Made by a program: the position numbers and the translations under genes. From the NCBI RefSeq assembly GCF_003977755.1, contig NZ_RQWN01000002.1, forward strand, positions 434,001-498,000: DNA of 64,000 bases, written 5' to 3'. Origin of the DNA: Haloterrigena salifodinae (GTDB lineage Archaea; Halobacteriota; Halobacteria; Halobacteriales; Natrialbaceae). This document shows, in pieces, positions 20,876-29,145 of this stretch. Below the pieces are notes generated by a model. The model did not search any database and was not told the DNA's origin. It was given only the letters and a program-made list of their open reading frames with translations. Position 1 is the first letter of the stretch. Each line of letters begins with the position of its first letter.

Positions 20876-21982
20876 ATGAGCGACGTTACGGACGAACCGC
20901 CCGACGACGGTCCGTCCGACCGCACGGCCGAGCCGTTCACATACAACGGCGGCCGGGTCGATCCCGGCGAGTCGGCTAACATCCGGTACGGAATCAGCGA
21001 GACGTATCTCGGCGATCCCGTCAGGATCCCGGTCACGGTCGTCAACGGCGAACGACCCGGGCCGACGGTGTTTCTCTCCGCGGCCGCTCACGGGGACGAA
21101 CTCAACGGCATCGAGGTGGTCCGCGAGGTGGCCCACGACTGGGATCACTCGGAACTCCACGGGACGCTCATCTGTCTGCCCGTGATGAACGTCCCCGGCT
21201 TTCTCGCTCAGGAGCGGTACCTCCCGATCTACGACCGGGACCTGAACCGGTCGTTTCCCGGTCGCGAGGGCTCGACGAGCGCCCGGCGGATGGCCTACCA
21301 GATCTTTACGAACTTCATCGAACCCTGCGACCTCGGTATCGACTTTCACACGTCGACGCGGGGGCGGACGAACATGCTCCACGTGCGGGCCAACATGGAG
21401 GAGTCGACGGTCGGCCGACTCGCGAAGGCGTTCAGTTCGAACGTCATCATCGCCGGCGAGGGTCCCTCGGGGACGCTGCGCCGCGAGGCGACCCTGGCCG
21501 GCATCCCGACGATCACCGTCGAGATGGGCGAAGCCCACCGGTTCCAGCGCCGGCTGATCGACCGCGCGCTGACCGGCGTCGCCAGCGTCTTCGCCGAGTT
21601 CGGCTGTCATCCCGACTCGTCGGTCCACTGGCCCGGCTGGCGGACCATCATCGACGACGATAACGAGAAGACCTGGATTCGGGCCGACGCCGGCGGCATC
21701 GTCGACATGAAACGCGGCCGCGGCGAGTTCGTCCGCGAGGGCGAAACCATCTGTACGATCACCAACCCGTTCAAGGAGGAAGACGACATCGTCACCGTCG
21801 AGGCGCCGTTTACCGGCCTCATCGTCGGCGTCCTCGAGAACCCCGTAGTCTACCCCGGCAACCCGCTGTGTCACCTGGTCGGGCTGTCGCCGGACACGCG
21901 GACGGCCCTAGAGCGCGAGCGGACCACGGCGAGTTCGCGGTCGGAACTCCGCTCGGCCGGTCCGGACGACTACGGCGCGTAA
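20876..21982 (+). CDS. succinylglutamate desuccinylase / aspartoacylase-family zinc hydrolase
   Basis: 368 aa. Zinc-dependent M14-like amidohydrolase: zinc ligands His72 and Glu75 in AAHGDELNG and His158 in DFHTS; substrate-binding DLNRSFPG (122-129); catalytic Glu in TVEMGE (about 214-219). The C-terminal ~90 residues form a barrel-sandwich-like domain (GGIVDMKRGRGEFVREG), as in COG3608-type deacylases. There are no arginine-catabolism neighbours, so a true AstE role is unlikely. Genes of this type are frequently found next to RimK and RimB genes in other genomes, and a RimK-RimB fusion lies 3 kb away here. ATG 20876 is preferred to 20639, which would add 79 unlikely residues. Confidence 0.87.
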   Translation: MSDVTDEPPDDGPSDRTAEPFTYNGGRVDPGESANIRYGISETYLGDPVRIPVTVVNGERPGPTVFLSAAAHGDELNGIEVVREVAHDWDHSELHGTLICLPVMNVPGFLAQERYLPIYDRDLNRSFPGREGSTSARRMAYQIFTNFIEPCDLGIDFHTSTRGRTNMLHVRANMEESTVGRLAKAFSSNVIIAGEGPSGTLRREATLAGIPTITVEMGEAHRFQRRLIDRALTGVASVFAEFGCHPDSSVHWPGWRTIIDDDNEKTWIRADAGGIVDMKRGRGEFVREGETICTITNPFKEEDDIVTVEAPFTGLIVGVLENPVVYPGNPLCHLVGLSPDTRTALERERTTASSRSELRSAGPDDYGA

Positions 21983-22173
21983 CCCGCGCCTCCGATCGCC
22001 GGTTGTCGGCGGCTCTATGGCAAACGGGCACGCGATCGTTCCCGTCCCGAACGAATTCATGATTTGTAGCCGTCGCCGATTTATTTCTTCTAACTATTAT
22101 TCGCAGGGAAGGTTTGGCAAGAGAGATAAAAGTAACTTCTATACCCCCGCGGTCTAACGGTCAACATGAGCGC

Positions 22174-22569
22174 ATGAGTCAGTCTTACAATCGCGGTCTC
22201 ATCGAGGACTTCGGTCGCTGGAAGGAGTTCTCGGCGGGCATGTGGGCGTGGATCTTCCACAAGTTCACCGGGTGGATGTTGATCGGCTACCTGTTTACCC
22301 ACATCGCCGTGTTGAGTAGTTCGCTAACCGGGCCGGAGGCGTACACGAACACGATCGGCGGACTCGAGTCGCTGTTTATCGTTCGAGTGCTCGAGGTCGG
22401 ACTGCTCGCCGTCGCAGTCTTCCACATCCTGAACGGGCTTCGCCTGCTGATGGTCGACCTCGGCGTCGGCCTGGAGGCCCAGGACAAGAGTTTCTACGCC
22501 TCGCTGGTGTTGACGGCGATCATCACCGTCGCGAGCGTGCCGACTTTCCTCGACGGGGTGACCCTCTAA
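22174..22569 (+). CDS. sdhC: succinate dehydrogenase cytochrome b556 subunit
   Basis: 131-aa membrane anchor of complex II. It has three helices; [15 protein letters not shown] carries the His and Ser/Thr-type pattern of SdhC, and [15 protein letters not shown] the likely heme-ligand His. First gene of sdhCDBA. A 3-codon mini-frame (ATG 22166 to TGA 22177) overlaps the start codon. A TATA candidate AGATAAAA lies near 22124-22131. Confidence 0.93.
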   Translation: MSQSYNRGLIEDFGRWKEFSAGMWAWIFHKFTGWMLIGYLFTHIAVLSSSLTGPEAYTNTIGGLESLFIVRVLEVGLLAVAVFHILNGLRLLMVDLGVGLEAQDKSFYASLVLTAIITVASVPTFLDGVTL

Positions 22570-22934
22570 TGGCAGAACGATACTCCTCCTTCGCGCCGGG
22601 CGGCACCGCGTGGCTACTCCAGCGAATCACGGCGGCATTTCTCGTCGTGGTACTTGCTTTCCACTTCTTCCTCCTGCACTTTGTCAACCACGCCGCGGAG
22701 ATCGAGTTCGCCGGCACCCAGGCCCGCATGGAGAACGTCGGCTACTTCCTGACGATGGTGTCGTTCCTGATCGCAGGTACCTTCCACGGCGTCAACGGCG
22801 TCTACAACGCCCTGATCAACCAGGGGCTGGACGGAACGCAGAAGAAAGTCGTCCTTGCAGTGCTTGTTATCGCGAGCCTTGCACTCATCGCGCAGGGAAT
22901 CTACGTTGCGACTACCATGGCGGGGTGGACCTAA
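22569..22934 (+). CDS. sdhD: succinate dehydrogenase membrane anchor subunit
   Basis: 121 aa, three transmembrane helices (about residues 14-40, 56-78 and 90-116). Polar/His positions in LAFHFFLLHFVNH and TFHGVNGVYN fit quinone- and heme-facing helices. The start overlaps the sdhC stop by one base (TAATG), indicating translational coupling. Together with SdhC it anchors the catalytic SdhAB pair and passes electrons to menaquinone. Confidence 0.92.
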   Translation: MAERYSSFAPGGTAWLLQRITAAFLVVVLAFHFFLLHFVNHAAEIEFAGTQARMENVGYFLTMVSFLIAGTFHGVNGVYNALINQGLDGTQKKVVLAVLVIASLALIAQGIYVATTMAGWT

Positions 22935-22935
22935 T

Positions 22936-23817
22936 ATGAGTACTCAACAACAACAACCAGAGGAACCGCAGAGTCAAGAGGCACCGGAAGACCCCGAAAT
23001 GCGAGGGGCCGAGTCGCCGGTCGACGAGAAAGAGAAGCAGGGCGGCGATATCGACCAGCAGACGACCCCCGAGGACGAACTCGAGGGCGAGACGGTACAC
23101 ATCAAGGTGTTCCGCTACGACCCCGAGGTCGAGGGCAAACAGGAACCGCGGTTCGACGACTTCCACGTCCCCTTCGAGAAGGGGATGACCGTCCTCGACG
23201 CGGTCATGTACGCACGGGACACCTACGACTCCTCGCTGACCTTCCGACACTCCTGTCGGCAGGCCGTCTGCGGTTCGGACGCCTTCTTCGTCAACGGCAA
23301 GCAGCGACTGGGTTGTAAGACTCAGATCGCGGATCTGGAACAGCCGATCCGCATCGAGCCCCTGCCCCACCAGGAGGTCGTCAAGGACCTGGTCGTCGAC
23401 ATGGACCACTTCTACGACCAGATGCACACCGTCGAGCCGTACTTCCAGGACGAGGAGACGCCGAACCCGGCCGACTTAGAGGAGCAGCGCCAGAGCCCCG
23501 AGAACCGCGAGAAGATCAAGATGTCCTCGCGGTGTATCTGGTGTGGCGCCTGCATGTCCAGCTGTAACATTGCGGCCGGCGACAACGACTACCTCGGCCC
23601 GGCGGCGATCAACAAGGCCTACAAGTTCGCGATGGACGACCGCGAGGGCGAGGAGATCAAGGAGCACCGACTCCGCATTCTCGAGCAGGAACACGGCGTC
23701 TGGCGGTGCCAGACCCAGTTCTCCTGTACCGAGGTGTGTCCGAAGGATATTCCGCTCACCGAGCACATTCAGGAGCTCAAGCGGGAAGCAGTCAAGAAGA
23801 ACCTGAAGTTCTGGTAA
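22936..23817 (+). CDS. sdhB: succinate dehydrogenase iron-sulfur subunit
   Basis: 293 aa. An N-terminal ferredoxin-like [2Fe-2S] domain has CRQAVCGSD...C; Asp replaces the third Cys, as in E. coli SdhB, so this is normal. The C-terminal domain has CIWCGACMSSC for the [4Fe-4S] cluster and CQTQFSC...CP residues for [3Fe-4S]/[4Fe-4S]. The first ~55 residues are an acidic Gln/Glu-rich extension not found in bacterial homologues and typical of halophile adaptation. The ATG at 22936 is one base past the sdhD stop. Confidence 0.95.
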   Translation: MSTQQQQPEEPQSQEAPEDPEMRGAESPVDEKEKQGGDIDQQTTPEDELEGETVHIKVFRYDPEVEGKQEPRFDDFHVPFEKGMTVLDAVMYARDTYDSSLTFRHSCRQAVCGSDAFFVNGKQRLGCKTQIADLEQPIRIEPLPHQEVVKDLVVDMDHFYDQMHTVEPYFQDEETPNPADLEEQRQSPENREKIKMSSRCIWCGACMSSCNIAAGDNDYLGPAAINKAYKFAMDDREGEEIKEHRLRILEQEHGVWRCQTQFSCTEVCPKDIPLTEHIQELKREAVKKNLKFW

Positions 23818-23819
23818 CC

Positions 23820-25658
23820 ATGTACGAACACGACGTAATCGTGGTCGGCGCCGGCGGCGCCGGCCTCCGGGCAGCGATCGCAGCGCACGAGGCGGGATCG
23901 GACGTGGCGATCGTCTCGAAACTCCACCCGGTCCGCAGCCACACCGGCGCGGCCGAGGGAGGCATCAACGCCGCGCTCCAGGAGGGCGACGACTGGGAAC
24001 TCCACGCCTACGACACGATGAAGGGGTCTGACTACCTCGGGGACGCCCCCGCGGTCGAGACCCTCGCCCAGGACGCCCCTGAAGACACCATGCGCCTCGA
24101 ACACTGGGGAATGCCGTTCTCCCGCGAGGAGGACGGACGCGTCTCCCAGCGACCGTTTGGCGGCCTCTCCTACCCGCGAACCACCTACGCCGGCGCGGAG
24201 ACGGGCCACCACCTGCTGCACACGATGTACGAGCAGGTCGTCAAGCGCGGGATTCAGGTCTACGACGAGTGGTACGTCATGGAGCTGGCCACCTCCGGCG
24301 AGGACGACCCCAACGACCGAAGCTGTCACGGCATCGTCGCCTACGACGTCCAGTCCGGCAACGTCGAGGGCTTCAAGGCCAACGACGGCGTCGTCCTCGC
24401 GACCGGCGGCCCCGGGCAGGCCTTCGATCACACCACCAACGCCGTCTCCTGTACCGGCGACGGCCACGCGATGGCCTACCGTGCCGGCGCGCCGCTCGAG
24501 GACATGGAGTTCATCCAGTTCCACCCGACCTCGCTGCCCTCGACGGGCGTCCTCATCAGTGAGGGTGTCCGCGGCGAAGGCGGTATCCTCTACAACAGCG
24601 AGGGCGAGCGGTTCATGTTCGAGCACGGCTACGCGAACAACTCCGGCGAGCTCGCCTCCCGGGACGTCGTCGCCCGCGCCGAACTGACCGAGGTCAACGA
24701 GGGCCGGGGCGTCGACGACGAATACGTCCACCTCGACATGCGCCACCTTGGCGAAGAGCGCATCATGGACCGCCTCGAGAACATCCTCCACCTCGCGGAG
24801 GACTTCGAGGGCGTCGACGGCCTCGTCGAGCCGATGCCGGTCAAGCCCGGCCAGCACTACGCGATGGGCGGCATCGAGGTCGACGAGAACGGCCAGACCT
24901 GCGTTGACGGCCTCTACGCGGCCGGCGAGAGCGCCTGTGTCTCCGTCCACGGTGGCAACCGACTCGGCGGCAACGCCCTGCCGGAACTGATCGTCTTCGG
25001 CAAGCGCGCCGGCCGCCACGCCGCCGGCGAGGACCTTGGCGAGCCCCAGATTCGCACCGGCTACGGCGACGACGTCGAGGACGAGACCGAGACCGAACTG
25101 CCCGTCCAGCCCGGCGACGCCGGTCTCGATACCTCGAGCGGCGTCGCGGCCGACGGCGGCGTCACGGCCGACGCCGAAGGGCTCGTCGAGCGCAAGGTCG
25201 AGCAGGCCCGCACGCGCGTAGACACTCTTATGGACCGCGACGACGGCGTCCAGCACGCTGAGATCCGTCAGAAGCTCCAGAACGCGATGACGGATTACGT
25301 GAACGTCTTCCGAACCGAAGAGGGCGTCAAGAAGGCGCTGCGGATCATCCGCGAGTGCCGCGAAGAGTACCAGAACGTCTACGTCGACGACCCCTCGCGG
25401 ACGTTCAACACCGACCTCCAGCAGACTATCGAGACGCGCAACCTGATCGACGTCGCCGAGACCATCGCGCTCGGCGCGCTCGTCCGCGACGAGTTCCGCG
25501 GCGCCCACTGGCGTAAGGAACACCAGGAGCGCAAGGACGACGAGTGGCTCAAGCACACGCTGATCTCCTGGAACGACGGCCAGCCGGACATCTTCTACCG
25601 GCCGGTCATCCTCGAGGGCCAGGACAAGACCTACGAGCCGAAAGAGCGCAGCTACTAA
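23820..25658 (+). CDS. sdhA: succinate dehydrogenase flavoprotein subunit
   Basis: 612 aa, oxidises succinate to fumarate. FAD motif GAGGAGLRAAI near residue 10; RSHTGAAEGG carries the His that binds FAD covalently; the substrate-site segments are HPTSLPSTG, RGEGGILYNSEGERFM and SVHGGNRLGGNAL. The C-terminal helical domain contains RDEFRGAHWRKEH. An acidic insert of about 40 residues (DDVEDETETELPVQPGDAG region) separates the capping and helical domains. Last gene of sdhCDBA, 2 nt after sdhB. Confidence 0.96.
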   Translation: MYEHDVIVVGAGGAGLRAAIAAHEAGSDVAIVSKLHPVRSHTGAAEGGINAALQEGDDWELHAYDTMKGSDYLGDAPAVETLAQDAPEDTMRLEHWGMPFSREEDGRVSQRPFGGLSYPRTTYAGAETGHHLLHTMYEQVVKRGIQVYDEWYVMELATSGEDDPNDRSCHGIVAYDVQSGNVEGFKANDGVVLATGGPGQAFDHTTNAVSCTGDGHAMAYRAGAPLEDMEFIQFHPTSLPSTGVLISEGVRGEGGILYNSEGERFMFEHGYANNSGELASRDVVARAELTEVNEGRGVDDEYVHLDMRHLGEERIMDRLENILHLAEDFEGVDGLVEPMPVKPGQHYAMGGIEVDENGQTCVDGLYAAGESACVSVHGGNRLGGNALPELIVFGKRAGRHAAGEDLGEPQIRTGYGDDVEDETETELPVQPGDAGLDTSSGVAADGGVTADAEGLVERKVEQARTRVDTLMDRDDGVQHAEIRQKLQNAMTDYVNVFRTEEGVKKALRIIRECREEYQNVYVDDPSRTFNTDLQQTIETRNLIDVAETIALGALVRDEFRGAHWRKEHQERKDDEWLKHTLISWNDGQPDIFYRPVILEGQDKTYEPKERSY

Positions 25659-25710
25659 GCGTTCGCTGCGATTTCGGTCGCCGTCACCCGTCGCAGCATA
25701 ACAATACTGC

Positions 25711-25718
25711 TATATATG
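25711..25718 (+). promoter_or_regulatory. TATA box of the following small membrane-protein gene
   Basis: TATATATG, about 26 nt before the ATG at 25741, implies a leaderless transcript separate from the sdh operon. Confidence 0.5.
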
Positions 25719-25740
25719 CGGTCCCGTTTGGTGTACGTAG

Positions 25741-25929
25741 ATGGGTCTCGAACGGTTCGTCCGTCTGAATCTGATTCTCCTCCCGGTGCTCGTGACCAGC
25801 GGCTACCTGTTGCGCGACTCGATACCCCTGATTCTGTACATTCCCGTCGCCGGATACTGCATCTTTGCCGGCATCATCTGCTTTACGTGGCTGCTCTCCC
25901 AGCTAGAGATGTTCGGCCAAAACTCCTGA
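25741..25929 (+). CDS. small two-helix membrane protein
   Basis: 62 aa with two hydrophobic segments (about 8-24 and 28-52) and little else. No recognisable motif. The well-placed TATA box and coding-like base use support a real gene. It lies directly downstream of sdhA but has its own promoter. Function unknown. Confidence 0.6.
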   Translation: MGLERFVRLNLILLPVLVTSGYLLRDSIPLILYIPVAGYCIFAGIICFTWLLSQLEMFGQNS

Positions 25930-25957
25930 ACGGCCCGGGGACCGTTCCGGACGGGTC

Positions 25958-26152
25958 TCACAGCCTCAGCGTCTCGAGGAGATCGATGCCGACGCCGAAG
26001 TGGTCGATTACCCTGTAGCCGACGTAGATTCCGATGATCCCCATGATCCCGGGGAGTTCCGGCGGCGCGGGGATCGGAACGTTGAGGAGGCGAAAGAGCG
26101 CACCGGTGACCGCTCCGGTTAGCAGGGCGAGAACGGCGAGCTGGGTCGACAT
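25958..26152 (-). CDS. XapX-domain membrane protein
   Basis: 64 aa, two membrane helices joined by the conserved turn NVPIPAPPELPGIMGI, which defines the small XapX/DUF1427 family found in bacteria and archaea. The role is unknown. Start at ATG 26152 (MSTQLAVLALL) fits the family N-terminus; the longer upstream frame does not look coding. Confidence 0.8.
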   Translation of the reverse strand: MSTQLAVLALLTGAVTGALFRLLNVPIPAPPELPGIMGIIGIYVGYRVIDHFGVGIDLLETLRL

Positions 26153-26385
26153 TTCGTGTTGGTTTGCTCCGGTATCTACAAAAGCGATGCGCCTAGCTCC
26201 CCGCGTTCCGCCGACTCGAGCCGTGTGCTGGCAGATCACACGCGAAATCTCGGTCACGTCGATCGTCTCATCTCGAGAGCGGTCGATATCGAGTCGTTCA
26301 GACCGTTTCCAGCCGTATCCGGTCTGTCGAACTGCCAACCGTCTCCGTATTGCCCGCCGCATTTCGACGATTGTTGTAGCTGAGA

Positions 26386-26393
26386 TTTATTAT
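26386..26393 (+). promoter_or_regulatory. TATA box of the small HTH gene
   Basis: TTTATTAT, about 27 nt before the ATG at 26417, implies a leaderless transcript. Confidence 0.5.
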
Positions 26394-26416
26394 CGTCGAA
26401 ACACAGACTCTGGCGT

Positions 26417-26641
26417 ATGGCGTCACAGTCACCACAGGGGATCGACGTTTCGATACCGACGAGTCTGGATTCTGCACAGGCGAAACTGGTCTACCTCTAC
26501 GTCGCCGCGAGCGGCACTGCGACGGCCGAACGCCTCTGCGACGATCTCTGCGTCAAGAAGGGAACGGTCCTCTCGATCACCAGCACCCTTCGGGACCGCG
26601 GCCACCTCGAGCGGACCGACTCCGGCTTCAAACTGGCCTAA
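26417..26641 (+). CDS. small winged-helix/HTH regulator
   Basis: 74 aa. The pattern AKLVYLYVAASGTATAERL, then CVKKGTVLSITSTLRDRGHLERT, is a MarR/TrmB-like winged helix: helix 2, recognition helix 3 and wing. It has no effector domain. Likely a DNA-binding protein acting on few promoters. It is convergent with the HD phosphohydrolase gene across a hairpin-rich repeat element. Confidence 0.75.
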   Translation: MASQSPQGIDVSIPTSLDSAQAKLVYLYVAASGTATAERLCDDLCVKKGTVLSITSTLRDRGHLERTDSGFKLA

Positions 26642-26674
26642 AGACCCGGATTTCTCACTCTCTCTAACTCAGCG

Positions 26675-26940
26675 AACTGGCCGGGAGCGGGGTCGCCGAA
26701 ATGACGGCGACTCCGCGACTCGGGGGAGGGAAGGCAGTTGCACGGTCGATTACCGCGAGCGCCCGGAGGGCGCGAACGGGCCGACGACCGATGTGAACGA
26801 ACGACTGAAAGGAGTGAGGGAACGGAGGGAGGAGTGCTTTTCATCAACGCTAAGCGGGATCTTCGATCCCGCGAGGTCCGAGAGAGCTTTGCTCTCTCGA
26901 GATTTTGCCGAGTGCGGTCGCTGCGCGACCGCACGTGGTT
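26675..26940. repeat. dispersed hairpin-containing element, copy B (inverted relative to copy A)
   Basis: On the minus strand this region repeats the block order of 3094-3290: the 23-nt hairpin (26912-26934), GATGAAAAGCACTCCTCC (26829-26846 on this strand as its complement), TCGTCGGCCCG, CCCTCCCCCGAGTCGCGG and CCCGGCC. Compared with copy A it carries two extra hairpins between the first two blocks. No gene is present. Confidence 0.6.
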
Positions 26941-27038
26941 CGAGACGCCTTCGGCGTCTCGTCATCAAGCGAGACCTCCGGTCTCGCGGACCTCGCGAAT
27001 CGAAGATTCGCTCAGTCACGAGAGAGCTTCGCTCTCTC
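26854..27038. repeat. array of seven trinucleotide-loop hairpins
   Basis: Seven perfect inverted repeats with 7-10-bp stems and 3-nt loops: 26854-26872, 26880-26898, 26912-26934, 26941-26961, 26969-26987, 26995-27011 and 27020-27038. The stems have different sequences, so this is not a simple tandem repeat. It lies between two convergent genes, where it could act in transcription termination or RNA protection. Confidence 0.7.
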
Positions 27039-27063
27039 GAACGACAGAGCAAAAGGTTGTTTC

Positions 27064-27879
27064 TTAGAGTTCGATCCGCTCGACTAACTGGTCGCGGTTC
27101 TCGTTCGTGTTGACGGCGACGATGCGAATCTCCTCCTCGAGACCCGAGCCCTCGAGTTTCGCCTTGAGCAGGTTGTCGACCTGGTAGACGCCGGCGGCGT
27201 TGGTCATGGCGATCTCGACCATGACGGGGCTGTCCTCCCCTTCCTGGAGGGAGACGCGGCTGATCGCCTGGCTCGAGAGGGTGTTGATGCCGCGACCGCC
27301 GTGTTCGTAGGGGATCCGGGAGCGGCCCCGTTCCATGTCCAAGGCGTCGGCGACGCGGATGACGCCGGCTTCGGTCGTCAGCGGCGTCTCCGAGCGGTGG
27401 TGACAGAGGATCGCGTGGAGGACTTCGCCCCTCATGCGGACGGTTTCGGCGACGTCGTAGAACTCGGGGAGGATTCGATCGAGGATGTCAGCGGCCAGCG
27501 GGATCGAGTAGTAGGCGTGCTGGTCGCGGTGAACGACGTGGCCGACGTCGTGGAGCATCGCCGCGAGCGCGATGATGACCGCCTCGTCGGCCTCCTCGAG
27601 ATCCTGCTGGCGAGCGCCGTTGAAGTCGACCCCGCCGGCCTTGAGCAGGTCGTAGAGACACAGCGCGCGGTTGCGGACGATCTCGATGTGTTTCGCGCCG
27701 TGGTCGTTGTACCGCATTCGGTCGACGGCGTTGACGTTCTGGGCCTCGAGGTAGGTCTGGATCTCCTCGTCGCTAGTGATGAATTCGAGAACTCGGTTCA
27801 GTTTCGCGTCCGGAAAGTTGTGATTAGCATCGGGGGAGTAGACGCGGCGAGCGGTGTCGTCGCCGGTAGAATCGCTCAT
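27064..27879 (-). CDS. HD-domain metal-dependent phosphohydrolase
   Basis: 271 aa. HD-superfamily residues: His in NDHGAKHIEIV, the signature MLHDVGHVVHRDQHAYYS with the metal-binding HD pair, and CHHRSET plus RVADALDMERGR further on. It probably hydrolyses a phosphate ester or nucleotide; the precise substrate is unknown for this haloarchaeal group. Single gene, upstream of the peroxiredoxin on the opposite side of its start (123-nt gap), same strand. Confidence 0.85.
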   Translation of the reverse strand: MSDSTGDDTARRVYSPDANHNFPDAKLNRVLEFITSDEEIQTYLEAQNVNAVDRMRYNDHGAKHIEIVRNRALCLYDLLKAGGVDFNGARQQDLEEADEAVIIALAAMLHDVGHVVHRDQHAYYSIPLAADILDRILPEFYDVAETVRMRGEVLHAILCHHRSETPLTTEAGVIRVADALDMERGRSRIPYEHGGRGINTLSSQAISRVSLQEGEDSPVMVEIAMTNAAGVYQVDNLLKAKLEGSGLEEEIRIVAVNTNENRDQLVERIEL

Positions 27880-28002
27880 AGGTGACCATCGCTTGCGTGC
27901 TAAAAAAGCCCTGCGACGGACCGAGCCGTCAGTCCCAAACCGGCGGTCGACGGAGCGTCGGTGCCGGAGGACGCTGTTGTCGGGTGCGGTATCGACGGTC
28001 GT

Positions 28003-28482
28003 TCAGGCCAGCTCCTCGACGGCGGCCTCGACCTCGTCATAGTCGGGTTCGACACCCGGATCGTCGCTGACCCACGAGTAGGCGATTTCGCCGTCGGCGT
28101 CGACGACGAACACTGAGCGCTTGGCGACGCCGTAGACGCCCAGGTCGGCGAAGTCCATCTCAATGCCGTAGTCGTCGATGATCTCTTTGTTGTAGTCGCT
28201 GATGAGTCCGAACTCGAGGTCGTTCTGCTCGCGGAACTCGTTCAGGGTGAACGGCGAGTCGCGGCTGACGCCGTAGACGCTGGCGTCGAGGTCGTTGAAC
28301 GCGGCGAGCCGATCCTGGAACGTACACATCTCGGTGGTACAGACGCCGGTGAATGCCCCCGGGAAGAAGGCGAGCACGATCGGCGCCTCGTCCTCGAGGT
28401 GGTCGGAAAGCGTGAACTCCTCGATGTCGCCGTTTGCGAGCGGTGCCGTGAAGTCGGGTGCGGCGTCTCCAGTTTCTGGCAT
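28003..28482 (-). CDS. peroxiredoxin (AhpC/TSA family)
   Basis: 159-aa thiol peroxidase reducing H2O2 and organic peroxides. The active-site segment PGAFTGVCTTEMCTFQD contains the peroxidatic Cys in VCT; the second Cys five residues on (TTEMC) resembles the BCP/PrxQ arrangement, in which it can act as resolving Cys. A later SVFVVDADGEI strand is the thioredoxin-fold core. Start ATG 28482. It lies upstream of the HD gene on the same strand. Confidence 0.9.
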   Translation of the reverse strand: MPETGDAAPDFTAPLANGDIEEFTLSDHLEDEAPIVLAFFPGAFTGVCTTEMCTFQDRLAAFNDLDASVYGVSRDSPFTLNEFREQNDLEFGLISDYNKEIIDDYGIEMDFADLGVYGVAKRSVFVVDADGEIAYSWVSDDPGVEPDYDEVEAAVEELA

Positions 28483-28709
28483 CGTCCTCCCTTTGTCGGT
28501 AACCGGGAAAGACAGTTTCGTTCGCGGACGAATCGTCCGTCCGGCGACGGTCGAACCGGGATCCGGACGTTCGGGGGCGTTCGGGGACGAACGGTCAGTT
28601 GCTGTTCAGCGGGGGTACATTCCCCTCTATCCGACGATTGTTCTTAGGAAACTCATGGGTCGTAACTGGACTTTCGCTGAAACTTGCTATACTTAGTGGT
28701 CCAAAAAGG

Positions 28710-28716
28710 TTATAAT
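28710..28716 (+). promoter_or_regulatory. TATA box of tatA
   Basis: TTATAAT, about 27-33 nt before the ATG at 28743, implies a leaderless transcript. Confidence 0.5.
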
Positions 28717-28742
28717 TGCCAGCGGGTAAGCCACGTATAGAG

Positions 28743-29060
28743 ATGGCAATCGAAACCGCACCGTTGTTCGTCCCTACCCCGGGGGCACCAGAACTCCTGA
28801 TCATCCTCTTCGTCGCGATCTTGTTATTCGGGGCCAACAAGATCCCGCAACTGGCTCGGTCCACCGGCGAGGCCATGGGCGAGTTCCAGAAGGGGCGTGA
28901 GAAGGTCGAGACCGAACTCGAGGAGATGCGCGAATCCGGCTTCGAAGAGGAGATCGAAAACGAGGACGACGACTTCGTCGACACCGAGCCCGTCACCGAG
29001 GAGGGCGAGACGGAGACGGAAACCGAGACGAAGACGGAGACGGAAACCGAGACCAACTGA
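28743..29060 (+). CDS. tatA: Sec-independent protein translocase subunit TatA
   Basis: 105 aa. A single N-terminal membrane helix (PELLIILFVAILLFG) is followed by the TatA hinge and amphipathic helix FGANKIPQLARSTGEAMGEF with its conserved FG-KxP-A motif. The tail is a Glu/Thr-rich low-complexity stretch (TETETETKTETETETN) in place of the usual acidic C-terminus. Tat export dominates in haloarchaea because proteins fold before export. No tatC is in the window. Confidence 0.93.
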   Translation: MAIETAPLFVPTPGAPELLIILFVAILLFGANKIPQLARSTGEAMGEFQKGREKVETELEEMRESGFEEEIENEDDDFVDTEPVTEEGETETETETKTETETETN

Positions 29061-29062
29061 CG

Positions 29063-29068
29063 TTTTTT
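29063..29068 (+). terminator. T-tract terminator after tatA
   Basis: A run of six T starts 3 nt after the tatA stop codon and ends 4 nt before the tRNA. Archaeal terminators are usually oligo-T tracts of this type. Confidence 0.4.
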
Positions 29069-29072
29069 CTGC

Positions 29073-29145
29073 GGGCGTGTGGCCTAGCGGAGAGGGCAGG
29101 AGGTTCCTAACCTTCTGATCGTGGGTTCGAATCCCGCCACGCCCG
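29073..29145 (+). tRNA. tRNA-Arg(CCT)
   Basis: A full cloverleaf can be drawn: acceptor GGGCGTG/CACGCCC, D stem GCCT/GGGC, anticodon stem GGAGG/CCTTC with loop TTCCTAA (anticodon CCT, reading AGG), T stem GTGGG/CCCGC with loop TTCGAAT, discriminator G73. It is 73 nt with no intron and no encoded CCA, as is usual in haloarchaea. Confidence 0.95.

Noticed and set aside
23240-23310. Possible loss of an iron-sulfur ligand in SdhB (Asp for Cys)
   Set aside because: E. coli SdhB has the same Asp at the third [2Fe-2S] position, so it is normal.
26642-27063. Small ORFs in the hairpin region (for example 26738-27067)
   Set aside because: They run through inverted repeats and translate to Arg/Ser-rich nonsense; the region is best seen as a repeat element.
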